A program made the translations under genes and the position numbers. This document shows positions 12,772 to 21,136 of a DNA stretch of 63,242 bases, piece after piece (position 1 is the first letter of the stretch; each line of letters opens with the position of its first letter). The notes below the pieces were generated by a model. It did not search any database and had not been told where the DNA came from. It worked only from the letters and a program-made list of their open reading frames with translations. The stretch spans positions 1 through 63,242 of the forward strand of contig NZ_RBZP01000019.1 in the NCBI RefSeq assembly GCF_003628505.1. The letters are read 5' to 3'. The DNA comes from Oceanobacillus halophilus. Its GTDB lineage: Bacteria; Bacillota; Bacilli; Bacillales; Amphibacillaceae.

Positions 12772-13395
12772 GGGACGCGGGGACAGGTTCCTCGTCCCAT
12801 ATTTGTAGTGCTATTTGCGCTTTCTATTATGCCGCTCGCTCTTTCTATCAACCGACCCACTCCCTCTATCAACCGCACCGATCCCTCTATCAACCGACTC
12901 ACTCGCTCTATCAACCGACTCACTCGCTCTATCAACCGACCCGCTCCCTCTATCAACCGCCTCACTCGCTCTATCAACCGACTCACTCGCTCTATCAACC
13001 GACTCGCTCGCTCTATCAACCGCCTCACTCTCTATATCAACCGCCTCACTCTCTATATCAACCGCCTCACTCTCTATATCAACCGACTCACTCTCTATAT
13101 CAACCGCCTCACTCTCTATATCAACCGCCTCACTCTCTATATCAACCGCCTCACTCTCTATATCAACCGACTCACTCTCTATATCAACCGACTCGTTCCC
13201 TCTATCAACCGCCTCGATCCCTCTATCAACCGCCCAGCTCTCTCTATCAACCGCCCAGCTCTCTCTATCAACCGCCCAGCTCTCTCTATCAACCGCCCAG
13301 CTCTCTCTATCAACCGCCCAGCTCTCTCTATCAACCGCCTCGATCCCTCTATCAACCGCCCCAACCTCGGGACGACTAACCTGTCCCCGCGTCCC
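12772..13395 (+). repeat. Composite element: 21-bp array A2 flanked by inverted REP-like palindromes
   Basis: The left REP-like copy is at 12772-12798 and the inverted right copy at 13369-13395. Between them lie 25 units of exactly 21 bp, with the core TATCAACCG from 12846 to 13350 without any period slip. Unit variants come in blocks (CTCACTCGCTC, CTCACTCTCTATA, CCAGCTCTCTC), showing local duplication of neighbouring units. Long ORFs cross it in several frames on both strands, only because the period is divisible by three. Confidence 0.93.
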
Positions 13396-13436
13396 AACTC
13401 ACACCATATTTTAAAAAAATTATTTAAAATACACCA

Positions 13437-13465
13437 TTGACACTCTGTTAAGTTTTTGGTAAATT
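13437..13465 (+). promoter_or_regulatory. Promoter of the aminotransferase-permease operon
   Basis: TTGACA (13437-13442), a 17-nt spacer and TAAATT (13460-13465). It starts about 165 bp before the aminotransferase start, leaving a long leader. Confidence 0.6.
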
Positions 13466-13538
13466 AAAAATTAACAGAAAACAAGCTGACTGCTTAATCT
13501 AATTGACTCTATTGCTGAAATAGAGCAATCCCTTAGAT

Positions 13539-13601
13539 AAAACCAGTTGTATTTTCAGGAGGACGCTCTACGACTCTCCTGTTTATATTGCTGGTTTTTT
13601 T
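13539..13601 (+). terminator. Leader terminator (attenuator candidate) before the aminotransferase
   Basis: AAAACCAG pairs with CTGGTTTT, followed by a T-run. An inner stem CAGGAG/CTCCTG closes over the loop. A second hairpin, CTCTATT/AATAGAG, lies just upstream (13507-13525). It lies between promoter and start codon of the operon, so it probably controls read-through. I could not assign a known riboswitch class. Confidence 0.65.
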
Positions 13602-13629
13602 AAGGAAAAAATACGAGGAGGTAATGACA

Positions 13630-14970
13630 ATGGAACATTTATTGGAGTTAGACAAGAAGCATTTTATTCATCCAACATCATCTATTCAGCAGCAACAGGA
13701 AAAGGGTGCGAAGATTATTGTAGAGAAAGGGGAAGGGATTTATTTAACGGATAAAAATGGTAGCGTTTACATGGACGTGATGTCGTCTTTATGGAATGTG
13801 AATGTTGGTCATGGAAGAGAAGAACTTGCAGAAGCCGCTGCGGAGCAAATGAAAAAGCTTGCTTTCAGTTCTGCTTTTTCAACGTTCAGCCATGAGCCTG
13901 CCATAAAGCTCGCGGAAAAAATTGCCTCTCTTGCTCCCAAAGGCTTGAATGCGGTGTTTTTCACATCTGGTGGGTCAGAGTCCAATGATACGGCATTTAA
14001 ACTGGTCCGTCATTATTGGAGAATACAGGATCAACCAAATCGCAGAAAGATTATCTCATTGAAACGGGGATATCATGGTGTTGCTGCTGCTTCGACAAGT
14101 GCTACTGGTATTCCTGAGTTTTGGAATATGGCAGGACAGATGATGACAGATTTTCACCATGCGGATACACCGTATGAAAACGGGACAGATAAAGCGATTG
14201 TTTCTCTTCGTCAGTTAATTGAAGCAGAAGGACCTGAGACAATTGCTGCCTTTATTGCTGAACCTGTGCAAGGTGCTGGCGGTGTCTTAATTCCTCCTTC
14301 CGATTTCTTTAAAGAAGTCCGAAACGTTTGTGATGAATACGGAATTTTGCTTATTGCGGATGAAGTCATTACCGGATTTGGCCGTACCGGGAAAATGTTT
14401 GGCGTGGAAAACTGGGGTGTTACACCAGACTTAATGTCCTTTGCAAAAGGGGTAACAAGTGGGTATGTGCCACTGGGAGGCGTCATCGTTTCCAATCATA
14501 TCCATGACGTTTTAAAGGAAAAGTCAAAAGGGACATTATTTCATGGCTATACCTATAGCGGACATCCAACCGCAGCCGCTGTGGCATTAAAAAATTTGGA
14601 GATCATTGAAAAGGAAGAACTAGTGGAAAACTCCAGAAAAATGGGAGAGGAATTGCTAAAGGGCTTTCAGAAACTGAAAGAAGAAATTGACATAGTGGGT
14701 AATGTTCGGACGATCGGTCTATTAGGTGCTGTCGAACTGGTTCAAGACCCTAAAACAAATAAACGTTTCTCTCCCGACTATCAAGTGGCTGCGAAAGTGA
14801 TAGAGGCACTTCACCAACGAGGCGTTATCTGCAGGGCAGTAACTTATGAAGGGACCGATATTATTTGCTTTTCACCGCCATTAATTATCAATCCATCACA
14901 AATCGATTCACTGCTAGAGAGATTAAAAGGAGCAATTAAAGAAGTAAAAGAAGGGCTTACAACCGTTTAA
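13630..14970 (+). CDS. Class III PLP-dependent aminotransferase
   Basis: A 446-aa fold-type I enzyme of the omega-amino acid:pyruvate/taurine/GABA aminotransferase class. Motifs seen: FFTSGGSESNDTAFK cofactor-phosphate region, EPVQGAGGVL, the Asp of LLIADEVITGFGRTG that holds the pyridine nitrogen, and the Schiff-base lysine in MSFAKGVTSGY. I chose the ATG at 13630, eight bases after AGGAGG; the frame opens further upstream at 13588. It is followed after 30 bp by an amino-acid permease, so the pair probably imports and transaminates one amine or omega-amino acid. The substrate cannot be set from sequence. Confidence 0.88.
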   Translation: MEHLLELDKKHFIHPTSSIQQQQEKGAKIIVEKGEGIYLTDKNGSVYMDVMSSLWNVNVGHGREELAEAAAEQMKKLAFSSAFSTFSHEPAIKLAEKIASLAPKGLNAVFFTSGGSESNDTAFKLVRHYWRIQDQPNRRKIISLKRGYHGVAAASTSATGIPEFWNMAGQMMTDFHHADTPYENGTDKAIVSLRQLIEAEGPETIAAFIAEPVQGAGGVLIPPSDFFKEVRNVCDEYGILLIADEVITGFGRTGKMFGVENWGVTPDLMSFAKGVTSGYVPLGGVIVSNHIHDVLKEKSKGTLFHGYTYSGHPTAAAVALKNLEIIEKEELVENSRKMGEELLKGFQKLKEEIDIVGNVRTIGLLGAVELVQDPKTNKRFSPDYQVAAKVIEALHQRGVICRAVTYEGTDIICFSPPLIINPSQIDSLLERLKGAIKEVKEGLTTV

Positions 14971-15000
14971 ACCATAAAAATTTAAAATGGAGGGAACCGG

Positions 15001-16407
15001 ATGAGAGAGGATCAAAAATTATTAAAAATCCTTGGTAATAAAGATGTAATTGCACTGGCTTTTGGTGCGATGATTGGTTGGGGATGGGTTGTAACAACAG
15101 GATTGTGGATCACAGAAGCTGGATCACTTGGTGCCATTTTAGCATTTGTCATTGGCGGTATTCTTGTATTACTAGTTGGGCTTACTTATGCGGAGCTTGC
15201 TTCGGCACTTCCGCTTGCTGGCGGAGAACATGTATATACATTCAAGGCAATGGGAAGAGTTGCCTCATTTATCGCTACATGGGCCATTATATTCGGATAC
15301 GTATCGGTTATTGCATTCGAGGCCGTTGCATTGCCAACAGTTTTTGAGTATTTGGTACCTAACTTTAGTCAGGGGTATTTATACACGATTGCCGGTTGGG
15401 ATGTAACGATTACTTGGGCCGGGGCTGGTATTTTAGGATCGATTATCATTGCCTGGATTAATTATCGTGGAATAAAATTCACCTCTGCAATTACGATGAT
15501 TTTTACCTTAATGATTTTATTAGCCGGTGTCATGCTGATTACCGGAAGCACTGTTTCAGGAACCACAGAGAATATGCAACCATTATTTGAAAATGGGATG
15601 GCAGGTATTTTAACTGTCGTAATCATGACCCCTTTTATGTTTGTTGGATTTGATGTTATTCCACAAGCAGCAGAAGAAATTAATTTACCGCAAAAGCGGA
15701 TCGGACAGTTGTTACTTTTCGCTGTTTCTTTAGCCGTCGTTTGGTATATTGCCATTATATTTGGTGTTTCACGAGTTTTAAGTCCTGCCCAGCTTGGGGA
15801 ATCAGAATTAGTAACGGCTGATGCCATGGCGACTGCTTTTGGTGGAAGTCAAATGATGGGCAATGTCCTTGTTCTTGGTGGAATTGGCGGGATTTTAACT
15901 AGTTGGTTAGGGTTTTATGTAGGCGGAAGTCGAGCAATATATGCACTTGCTAGAGCTGGAATGCTTCCTAAATCACTAGGAGAGCTTCACCCGAGATACA
16001 AAACCCCACATAAAGCGATTCTTTTAATCGCCGTTTTATCCACTGCTGCTCCATTATTAGGTCGACCTGCCCTTGTATGGTTTGTTGACGCAGGAGGACT
16101 TGGCTTAGTAGTTGCATGGGCAATGGTTGCTATTTCGTTTATCATATTGCGGAAAAAAGCGCCAGACATGAAACGGCCATTTAAACTTCCAGGCGGCAGC
16201 CTTCTCGGTTGGATTGCAGCCATTATGGCCATCGGAGTAACCACCCTTTATTTACCAGGCATGCCATCTTCCTTAGGCGGCCCAGAATGGATCATCGTCG
16301 GCCTTTGGGTCATTCTCGGAATAATTCTATACAATATATCCATGGCGAAATATGGAAGATCACACGCCGACAAACACATGAAAGATGAAATTGACCGGAT
16401 TGCTTAG
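15001..16407 (+). CDS. APC-superfamily amino acid permease
   Basis: A 468-aa integral membrane transporter with about 12 hydrophobic segments. The APC N-terminal motif is present (ALAFGAMIGWGWV and GGILVLLVGLTYAELASALPLAGGEHVY). It is co-transcribed with the upstream aminotransferase (30-bp gap, GGAGGG ribosome site) and probably supplies its substrate. The TAG stop ends exactly at the first G of a REP-like palindrome (16407-16433). Confidence 0.88.
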   Translation: MREDQKLLKILGNKDVIALAFGAMIGWGWVVTTGLWITEAGSLGAILAFVIGGILVLLVGLTYAELASALPLAGGEHVYTFKAMGRVASFIATWAIIFGYVSVIAFEAVALPTVFEYLVPNFSQGYLYTIAGWDVTITWAGAGILGSIIIAWINYRGIKFTSAITMIFTLMILLAGVMLITGSTVSGTTENMQPLFENGMAGILTVVIMTPFMFVGFDVIPQAAEEINLPQKRIGQLLLFAVSLAVVWYIAIIFGVSRVLSPAQLGESELVTADAMATAFGGSQMMGNVLVLGGIGGILTSWLGFYVGGSRAIYALARAGMLPKSLGELHPRYKTPHKAILLIAVLSTAAPLLGRPALVWFVDAGGLGLVVAWAMVAISFIILRKKAPDMKRPFKLPGGSLLGWIAAIMAIGVTTLYLPGMPSSLGGPEWIIVGLWVILGIILYNISMAKYGRSHADKHMKDEIDRIA

Positions 16408-16433
16408 GGACACGGGGACAGGTTCCTCGTCCC
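16407..16433. repeat. Solitary REP-like palindromic repeat
   Basis: A single copy of the 27-bp sequence that begins GGGACACGGGGACAGG and ends TTCCTCGTCCC. It starts on the last base of the permease stop codon. No inverted partner lies nearby. Confidence 0.9.
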
Positions 16434-16468
16434 ATCTGTTCTTAGCTCTGAAGCAAACTTACACAATT

Positions 16469-16507
16469 AAGTGCAGCCCGCATTAATATGCATCGGCTGC
16501 ACTTTTT
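16469..16507 (+). terminator. Terminator of the aminotransferase-permease operon
   Basis: AAGTGCAGCC and GGCTGCACTT form a 10-bp stem with a 16-nt loop, followed by TTTTT. Confidence 0.9.
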
Positions 16508-16533
16508 GTTTGACTATCTTTATCCAAAAACAG

Positions 16534-16571
16534 GGGCGGTTCTCAAAAAATTAACCAACAAGAACCGTCCC
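16534..16571. repeat. Hairpin repeat GGGGCGGTTCT/AGAACCGTCCC
   Basis: An imperfect 11-bp inverted repeat immediately downstream of the minus-strand hydrolase gene. It resembles other short palindromic repeats of Bacillaceae and may act as its 3' hairpin. No clear T-tract follows. Confidence 0.5.
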
Positions 16572-16586
16572 TACTCACCACGTTTG

Positions 16587-17645
16587 CTAATTAATGTTGT
16601 TATCATAAAATTTCACCATACTGTTCATAAGTTCTTCGTCAAGATCAAACAAAATTTTTTTATCTAGGTTATCATTCAAATATGATTCCTTTAATTCACT
16701 AGTAAACTCTTCATCTAAAGAATTAAAATATTCATCGGATTTTCTATTAAACTCCTCCTTATATTCACGTGATCTATCAGAGTAATAAATATAATCATGT
16801 CCTCTATCTTCATATTTCACAAAACTAAATCTATGATTGTTCTTATAATGGTCATAAAAAACGTCAAAGCCCTTTTCTTGTGAAATCATCTCATCATCTG
16901 CACTGTGTATAATCATCACCCCTGCCTCTGTGTTTTCAAATCCATTAATACAGTTATAGGAGGCATACCTTCCAAGCTTAATTTTCTCATATAAAGAAAT
17001 GTATGGTAGAAGAATACTAATTCCATCACCAGCAATTTTTTTACCTTCTTCCTCAATTATATCCATAGATTTGTTAAAGCCCGCGACCATAACAATTGCT
17101 TTCACATCTGGATGAAGATTTAAAACACTTCCATCAGAATATCCGCCCCAACTATGCCCAAACAGCATGATGGGTAAATCATCAAAGTCAGATGTTTGTT
17201 TCACGTATTGAATTGCATAATCTAAATCTATTAAACCTTGTGGAATTCCTTTTACAGAACTCCCCTCACTTTCATCATTTCCTGTTGCATCGTAAGCAAA
17301 AACAACATATCCATTAGAAGCAAAGTAGTCTGCTACATCCATATATGAGTTATGCCCTCCGCCGCCCAGACCATGCGAGATAACTACAACGCCTTTGATA
17401 TTCTCAAGGTTTCTATAATATTTATAACCAACAAGTTTCTGCTCTCGATTTGATGTAAATGTATGTTTTTGCATATTTAACCCAACAAATTCATCAATGC
17501 TTCTAGCCATTGGCGCATATGTTTCATAGCGATCACCAAAATTATCTTCATATATCATTGCTGCAAGACCAAAGGGTATTAAAAACAGTAGGACAATTAT
17601 GACTACAATAAAAGTAACAATAAATTTTCGTTTCCTAGTATGCAT
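16587..17645 (-). CDS. Membrane-anchored alpha/beta hydrolase
   Basis: A 352-aa protein. An N-terminal basic stretch and a single hydrophobic helix (residues about 8-30) anchor it, with the hydrolase domain probably outside the cell. The oxyanion segment VVVISHGLGGGGHN, nucleophile elbow GHSWGG, acid in HSADDEMIS and base in EDRGHDYIYY give a complete Ser-Asp-His triad. The C-terminal 60 residues are acidic and helical. It is monocistronic, between repeats on both sides. The substrate is unknown; esterase, lipase or acyltransferase activity are all possible. Confidence 0.8.
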   Translation of the reverse strand: MHTRKRKFIVTFIVVIIVLLFLIPFGLAAMIYEDNFGDRYETYAPMARSIDEFVGLNMQKHTFTSNREQKLVGYKYYRNLENIKGVVVISHGLGGGGHNSYMDVADYFASNGYVVFAYDATGNDESEGSSVKGIPQGLIDLDYAIQYVKQTSDFDDLPIMLFGHSWGGYSDGSVLNLHPDVKAIVMVAGFNKSMDIIEEEGKKIAGDGISILLPYISLYEKIKLGRYASYNCINGFENTEAGVMIIHSADDEMISQEKGFDVFYDHYKNNHRFSFVKYEDRGHDYIYYSDRSREYKEEFNRKSDEYFNSLDEEFTSELKESYLNDNLDKKILFDLDEELMNSMVKFYDNNIN

Positions 17646-17805
17646 TTATTCTTACCTCCTTCTAGTATAATCTCAACTACAAATTTCTGATTATCTACGT
17701 GTTACATTAACCCTCACTTCACAACACTTTAAATACTTCTAATTTAATTTTACAATAAATGTACATTTAATTTACTTTCCTTATGTGACTTCTTATTGAA
17801 CAAAA

Positions 17806-18024
17806 GGGACACGGGGACAGGTTCCTCGTCCCCCTCCTTGCCTTAACATTTTTGATAAAAAATAAAAATTCAATTACATAAAAAAACTGCAGCACTCAAT
17901 ATTTTAGAGTGCTGCTTATTTACATCACACATGATAAATCCCACTACTGGGACAAGGAACCTGTCCCTCCGTCCCCCTTATAATTAACTCCACTACCGGG
18001 ACAAGGAACCTGTCCCTCCGTCCC
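17806..18024. repeat. Composite REP element with terminator cargo
   Basis: The left REP is at 17806-17832 and inverted right copies at 17949-17975 and 17998-18024. The second right copy comes from duplication of about 49 bp. The cargo carries the hairpin GCAGCACTC/GAGTGCTGC (17889-17915). It lies 17 bp past the stop of the GH43 gene. Confidence 0.88.
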
Positions 18025-18041
18025 CCAGTTATCACGTACCT

Positions 18042-19604
18042 CTAGCGATAGTTAAAATAGTTGAAGTCGGCGTGGTGTTTTTGCCCACTAAGGTCTTGTG
18101 CTGCGATTCCTACAAATGTTCCGGTGAATCGGATGTAGTCTGCGTCGTCATCGGAGAGATGACTGATGTCGATTTTAGGTCCGATTTCTTGAAATGGCCC
18201 ATTTCCATCGGCAAACGAGAACTGAAGGTACTGATTCTCAATATTGGCTTTTAATTTGGTGGATGGAGCAGTTAGAGCAATATCCTTCTCTAACAGTTCA
18301 TCGTATTTTCCATGTTTGGTTTCGATAATTCCGATACATTTACCATGTTCCTCATGATCCGTAACTCGAAGGTACACGTAATCATCGGTATCATAATAAA
18401 CCATCAGACCTGCCATTTGTTGAAAATGTTCGGGATTATACTCCACTTCTGTTTCTACATCAGCGGAAAAGCTTTCTAGCCTGCGCGCGAGAAGACTTTG
18501 ATGGTGGGTAGATTGCATCGATTCCCCACCTTTTAGTCGTAAATAACCAGGACGTTCAGAAAGCGAAATCCAGTCTTCTGAGAATGTTCTTCTCAATGAA
18601 TTCCAGTATTTTTTCAAACTTGTTTCACTAAAGTCATCATAATTACTTTCCGGTTCCCATGGATGTGCCGGTAAATCGGGCGCCTCTACTTCCATTTGTG
18701 GGTGCGGGCCACCTTCTACTCGAAGCCAGTCATCCTCTGTCCAATAACATTTTTGAATGGCTGTTTCCCGACCTAAGATACATTTATTATCAACAACTGG
18801 TCGTCCGACTAAATGAGCCATATACCACTCGCCATTCTGTGTTTCTACTAAACTTCCATGGCCAGCTTTTTGCAATTCACTCCTATCATCCTGATCAGAT
18901 GTCAGAACTGGATTGGTTGGATCAATTTCATAGGCACCGAATAGAGATTTAGACCTCGCTACCGTAGCTGCATGTGTGTACCAAGTTCCACCCTCTGCAG
19001 TGATTAAATAATAGTAGCCATTTCGTTTGTAAATATGCGGAGCCTCTGTTAACCCTAAACTGGACCCCTTGAAAATATTTTTCACCGGACCTACCAGTTT
19101 CTTCTCTTCTACAGAAAACTCCTGGATGGCAATACCAGCAAAGGAATTGGTTCCTTTTCGGTGATCCCAAATCATATTCAGTAACCACTTGCTGCCATCG
19201 TCTTCGTGAAATAGAGATGGATCAAACCCACTGCTATTTAAGTAGACCGGTTCCGACCATGGACCTTCTATATTTTCAGCTGTAACCAGGTAATTATGGG
19301 TATCTTTAAAAGCTCCCATTCTGCTTTTTACATCGGTATAAATTAGATAAAAAATTCCATCCGAATAACTTAGACAAGGAGCCCAAACCCCACCCGAATC
19401 AATATTTCCAATCATATTTAATTGTGACTCACGTGTCAGTGGATAGGTTAGAAGTCTCCAGTTCACCATATCCTTAGAATGATAGATTTGTACTCCAGGA
19501 AACCATTCAAACGTGGAAACAGCGATGTAATAGTCATCTCCTACCCGTAAAATAGATGGATCTGGATGATAGCCCGGAAGTACCGGATTGATGATTTTCC
19601 CCAT
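18042..19604 (-). CDS. yagH: GH43 beta-xylosidase (YagH/XynB-like)
   Basis: A cytosolic exo-enzyme that releases xylose from xylobiose and xylosides. The 520-aa protein starts with the five-bladed propeller of GH43. The catalytic base is the Asp in GYHPDPS (residue about 12), the pKa modulator the Asp in SGFDPSLF, and the general acid the Glu in LTEAPH. The last 200 residues form the C-terminal beta-sandwich of the XynB subfamily. It is the final gene of the operon aldolase-dehydratase-symporter-xylosidase, the same order as E. coli yagEFGH. No signal peptide is present, consistent with import of intact xylosides by the neighbouring symporter. Confidence 0.93.
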   Translation of the reverse strand: MGKIINPVLPGYHPDPSILRVGDDYYIAVSTFEWFPGVQIYHSKDMVNWRLLTYPLTRESQLNMIGNIDSGGVWAPCLSYSDGIFYLIYTDVKSRMGAFKDTHNYLVTAENIEGPWSEPVYLNSSGFDPSLFHEDDGSKWLLNMIWDHRKGTNSFAGIAIQEFSVEEKKLVGPVKNIFKGSSLGLTEAPHIYKRNGYYYLITAEGGTWYTHAATVARSKSLFGAYEIDPTNPVLTSDQDDRSELQKAGHGSLVETQNGEWYMAHLVGRPVVDNKCILGRETAIQKCYWTEDDWLRVEGGPHPQMEVEAPDLPAHPWEPESNYDDFSETSLKKYWNSLRRTFSEDWISLSERPGYLRLKGGESMQSTHHQSLLARRLESFSADVETEVEYNPEHFQQMAGLMVYYDTDDYVYLRVTDHEEHGKCIGIIETKHGKYDELLEKDIALTAPSTKLKANIENQYLQFSFADGNGPFQEIGPKIDISHLSDDDADYIRFTGTFVGIAAQDLSGQKHHADFNYFNYR

Positions 19605-19688
19605 GAATATCTTCCTTTCTATGGAAGGCCTGGAGATTTAAAGAACAAGAAAATTTCCAGGCCTAGTTAAAATGATTTCTATCTTTGC

Positions 19689-21089
19689 TTAAGCATTTTG
19701 TGCATGACGTGCTTGTAAATCTTTAATGATTTGAGGATATCTCTTATCTAAATCATAGAATAACATCATTACTAGGATTAAGATGGTGATACCTAGTGGA
19801 ATGTAGACAAAAATAGATTGGATAGATAAGATTGCTGCATCGGTTTGAACAGCACTACCACCAACATAGCCACCAAAGGCAAGTACCCAACCGATGATTG
19901 CTGTACCTAGACCACTACCAAGTTTTATCCCCATACTACCTCCACTGTATACCATTCCTTCGTTACGAATACCTGTTTTCCATTCGCCGTACTCGATGGT
20001 ATCTCCAAGTAAAGCAAACATACTTCCATTAATCGGTGCTTTCCCGATACCTCTAATAATCGTTCCAGCTACGATAAGGGTAACACTAGTCAAATCGATT
20101 AACATAACTAAATAACCAACAATGGTAATTAATTCTCCGACAATAATAGCATTCTTTTTACCAAATCGTTTCGTAATCGGGGCAACCACAACCATACCTA
20201 CCAGGATGAAAACAGTGTAAGCTGTTGTAACTAAACCAACCAATAACGTATTATCCAAAATATACTCTGCGTAATAAACAACTGCACCTGAGTTTAGCGC
20301 ATTGAAAATATAAGTAAGTAAAATAAACGCTGTTGCAAGACCCCAATATTTATTTTTTCCAAGTGTTTTCAAACTGTCTTTCAATGGAACGGCTTGAACC
20401 TGTTGTTTCTTATCTACTGGTTTCACTCGCTCTTTCGTGGTTTTAAAACAGAAAATGAATAAAGAACTACCAATCACACCAAAGATTAGGAAAGTTAGAA
20501 CCCAGCCAAACTGTTGTCCGCCAAATAGATTAGCCATTGGCAATGTTAAGTTACTAACAATTAACGTACCAACTAATGCAAGACTCATACGAAATACATT
20601 TAACACGGAACGTTGATACTGGTCCTGAGTGATTAAGGAATTCATCGTACCATACGGAACATTTAATCCAGTATAAACAAGGCAGACAATATTGTATGTA
20701 ACCGCAATATAAATAACTTGCCAAAGTGTGCTAACATTAGGAACCATAAACAATAGTACTGCTGAAATAGCAAACGGAATAGCTAGCCATAACAGCCACG
20801 GACGAGCTTTCCCGTGTTTGGATTTCGTTTTATCAATGACATATCCCATCAACACATCGGAAACACCATCAAAAACACGAGAGAATAGCATAATTGAACC
20901 GACAATCCCTGCTGCAATTCCAATAATATCTGTGTAATAGTATACGATAAAGGTCGTCATCGCTGTCCAAATAAAGTTACTCGCTAAGTCACCTGTACCG
21001 TACCCAATTTTTTCCTTGAGCCCGATATTTTCGCCCACGACTTTTGGTGCTTGTTCGGGGATGGAATCCACTTGCAAATTTTTAGCCAT
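19689..21089 (-). CDS. yagG: GPH-family xyloside/cation symporter (YagG/XynP-like)
   Basis: A 466-aa membrane transporter of the glycoside-pentoside-hexuronide family (MelB fold) with about 12 membrane helices. The N-terminal segment LKEKIGYGTGDLASNFIW, the cation-site region FIVYYYTDIIG and the loop KTKSKHGKARPWLLW are family hallmarks. It lies between the xylonate dehydratase and the xylosidase, so xylo-oligosaccharides or xylonate are likely substrates. A GAGGAGG ribosome site precedes the start. Confidence 0.92.
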   Translation of the reverse strand: MAKNLQVDSIPEQAPKVVGENIGLKEKIGYGTGDLASNFIWTAMTTFIVYYYTDIIGIAAGIVGSIMLFSRVFDGVSDVLMGYVIDKTKSKHGKARPWLLWLAIPFAISAVLLFMVPNVSTLWQVIYIAVTYNIVCLVYTGLNVPYGTMNSLITQDQYQRSVLNVFRMSLALVGTLIVSNLTLPMANLFGGQQFGWVLTFLIFGVIGSSLFIFCFKTTKERVKPVDKKQQVQAVPLKDSLKTLGKNKYWGLATAFILLTYIFNALNSGAVVYYAEYILDNTLLVGLVTTAYTVFILVGMVVVAPITKRFGKKNAIIVGELITIVGYLVMLIDLTSVTLIVAGTIIRGIGKAPINGSMFALLGDTIEYGEWKTGIRNEGMVYSGGSMGIKLGSGLGTAIIGWVLAFGGYVGGSAVQTDAAILSIQSIFVYIPLGITILILVMMLFYDLDKRYPQIIKDLQARHAQNA

Positions 21090-21136
21090 CTTGTTTCCTC
21101 CTCAATTGTTGTAGAGTTTGTTTTTCTTTGCTACAT

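Noticed and set aside
12762..13440. Long repetitive ORFs across array A2 (for example runs of LYQPTHS or INRLTRS)
   Set aside because: They exist because the 21-bp unit has no stop in several frames. They have no ribosome site and occur on both strands and in multiple frames.
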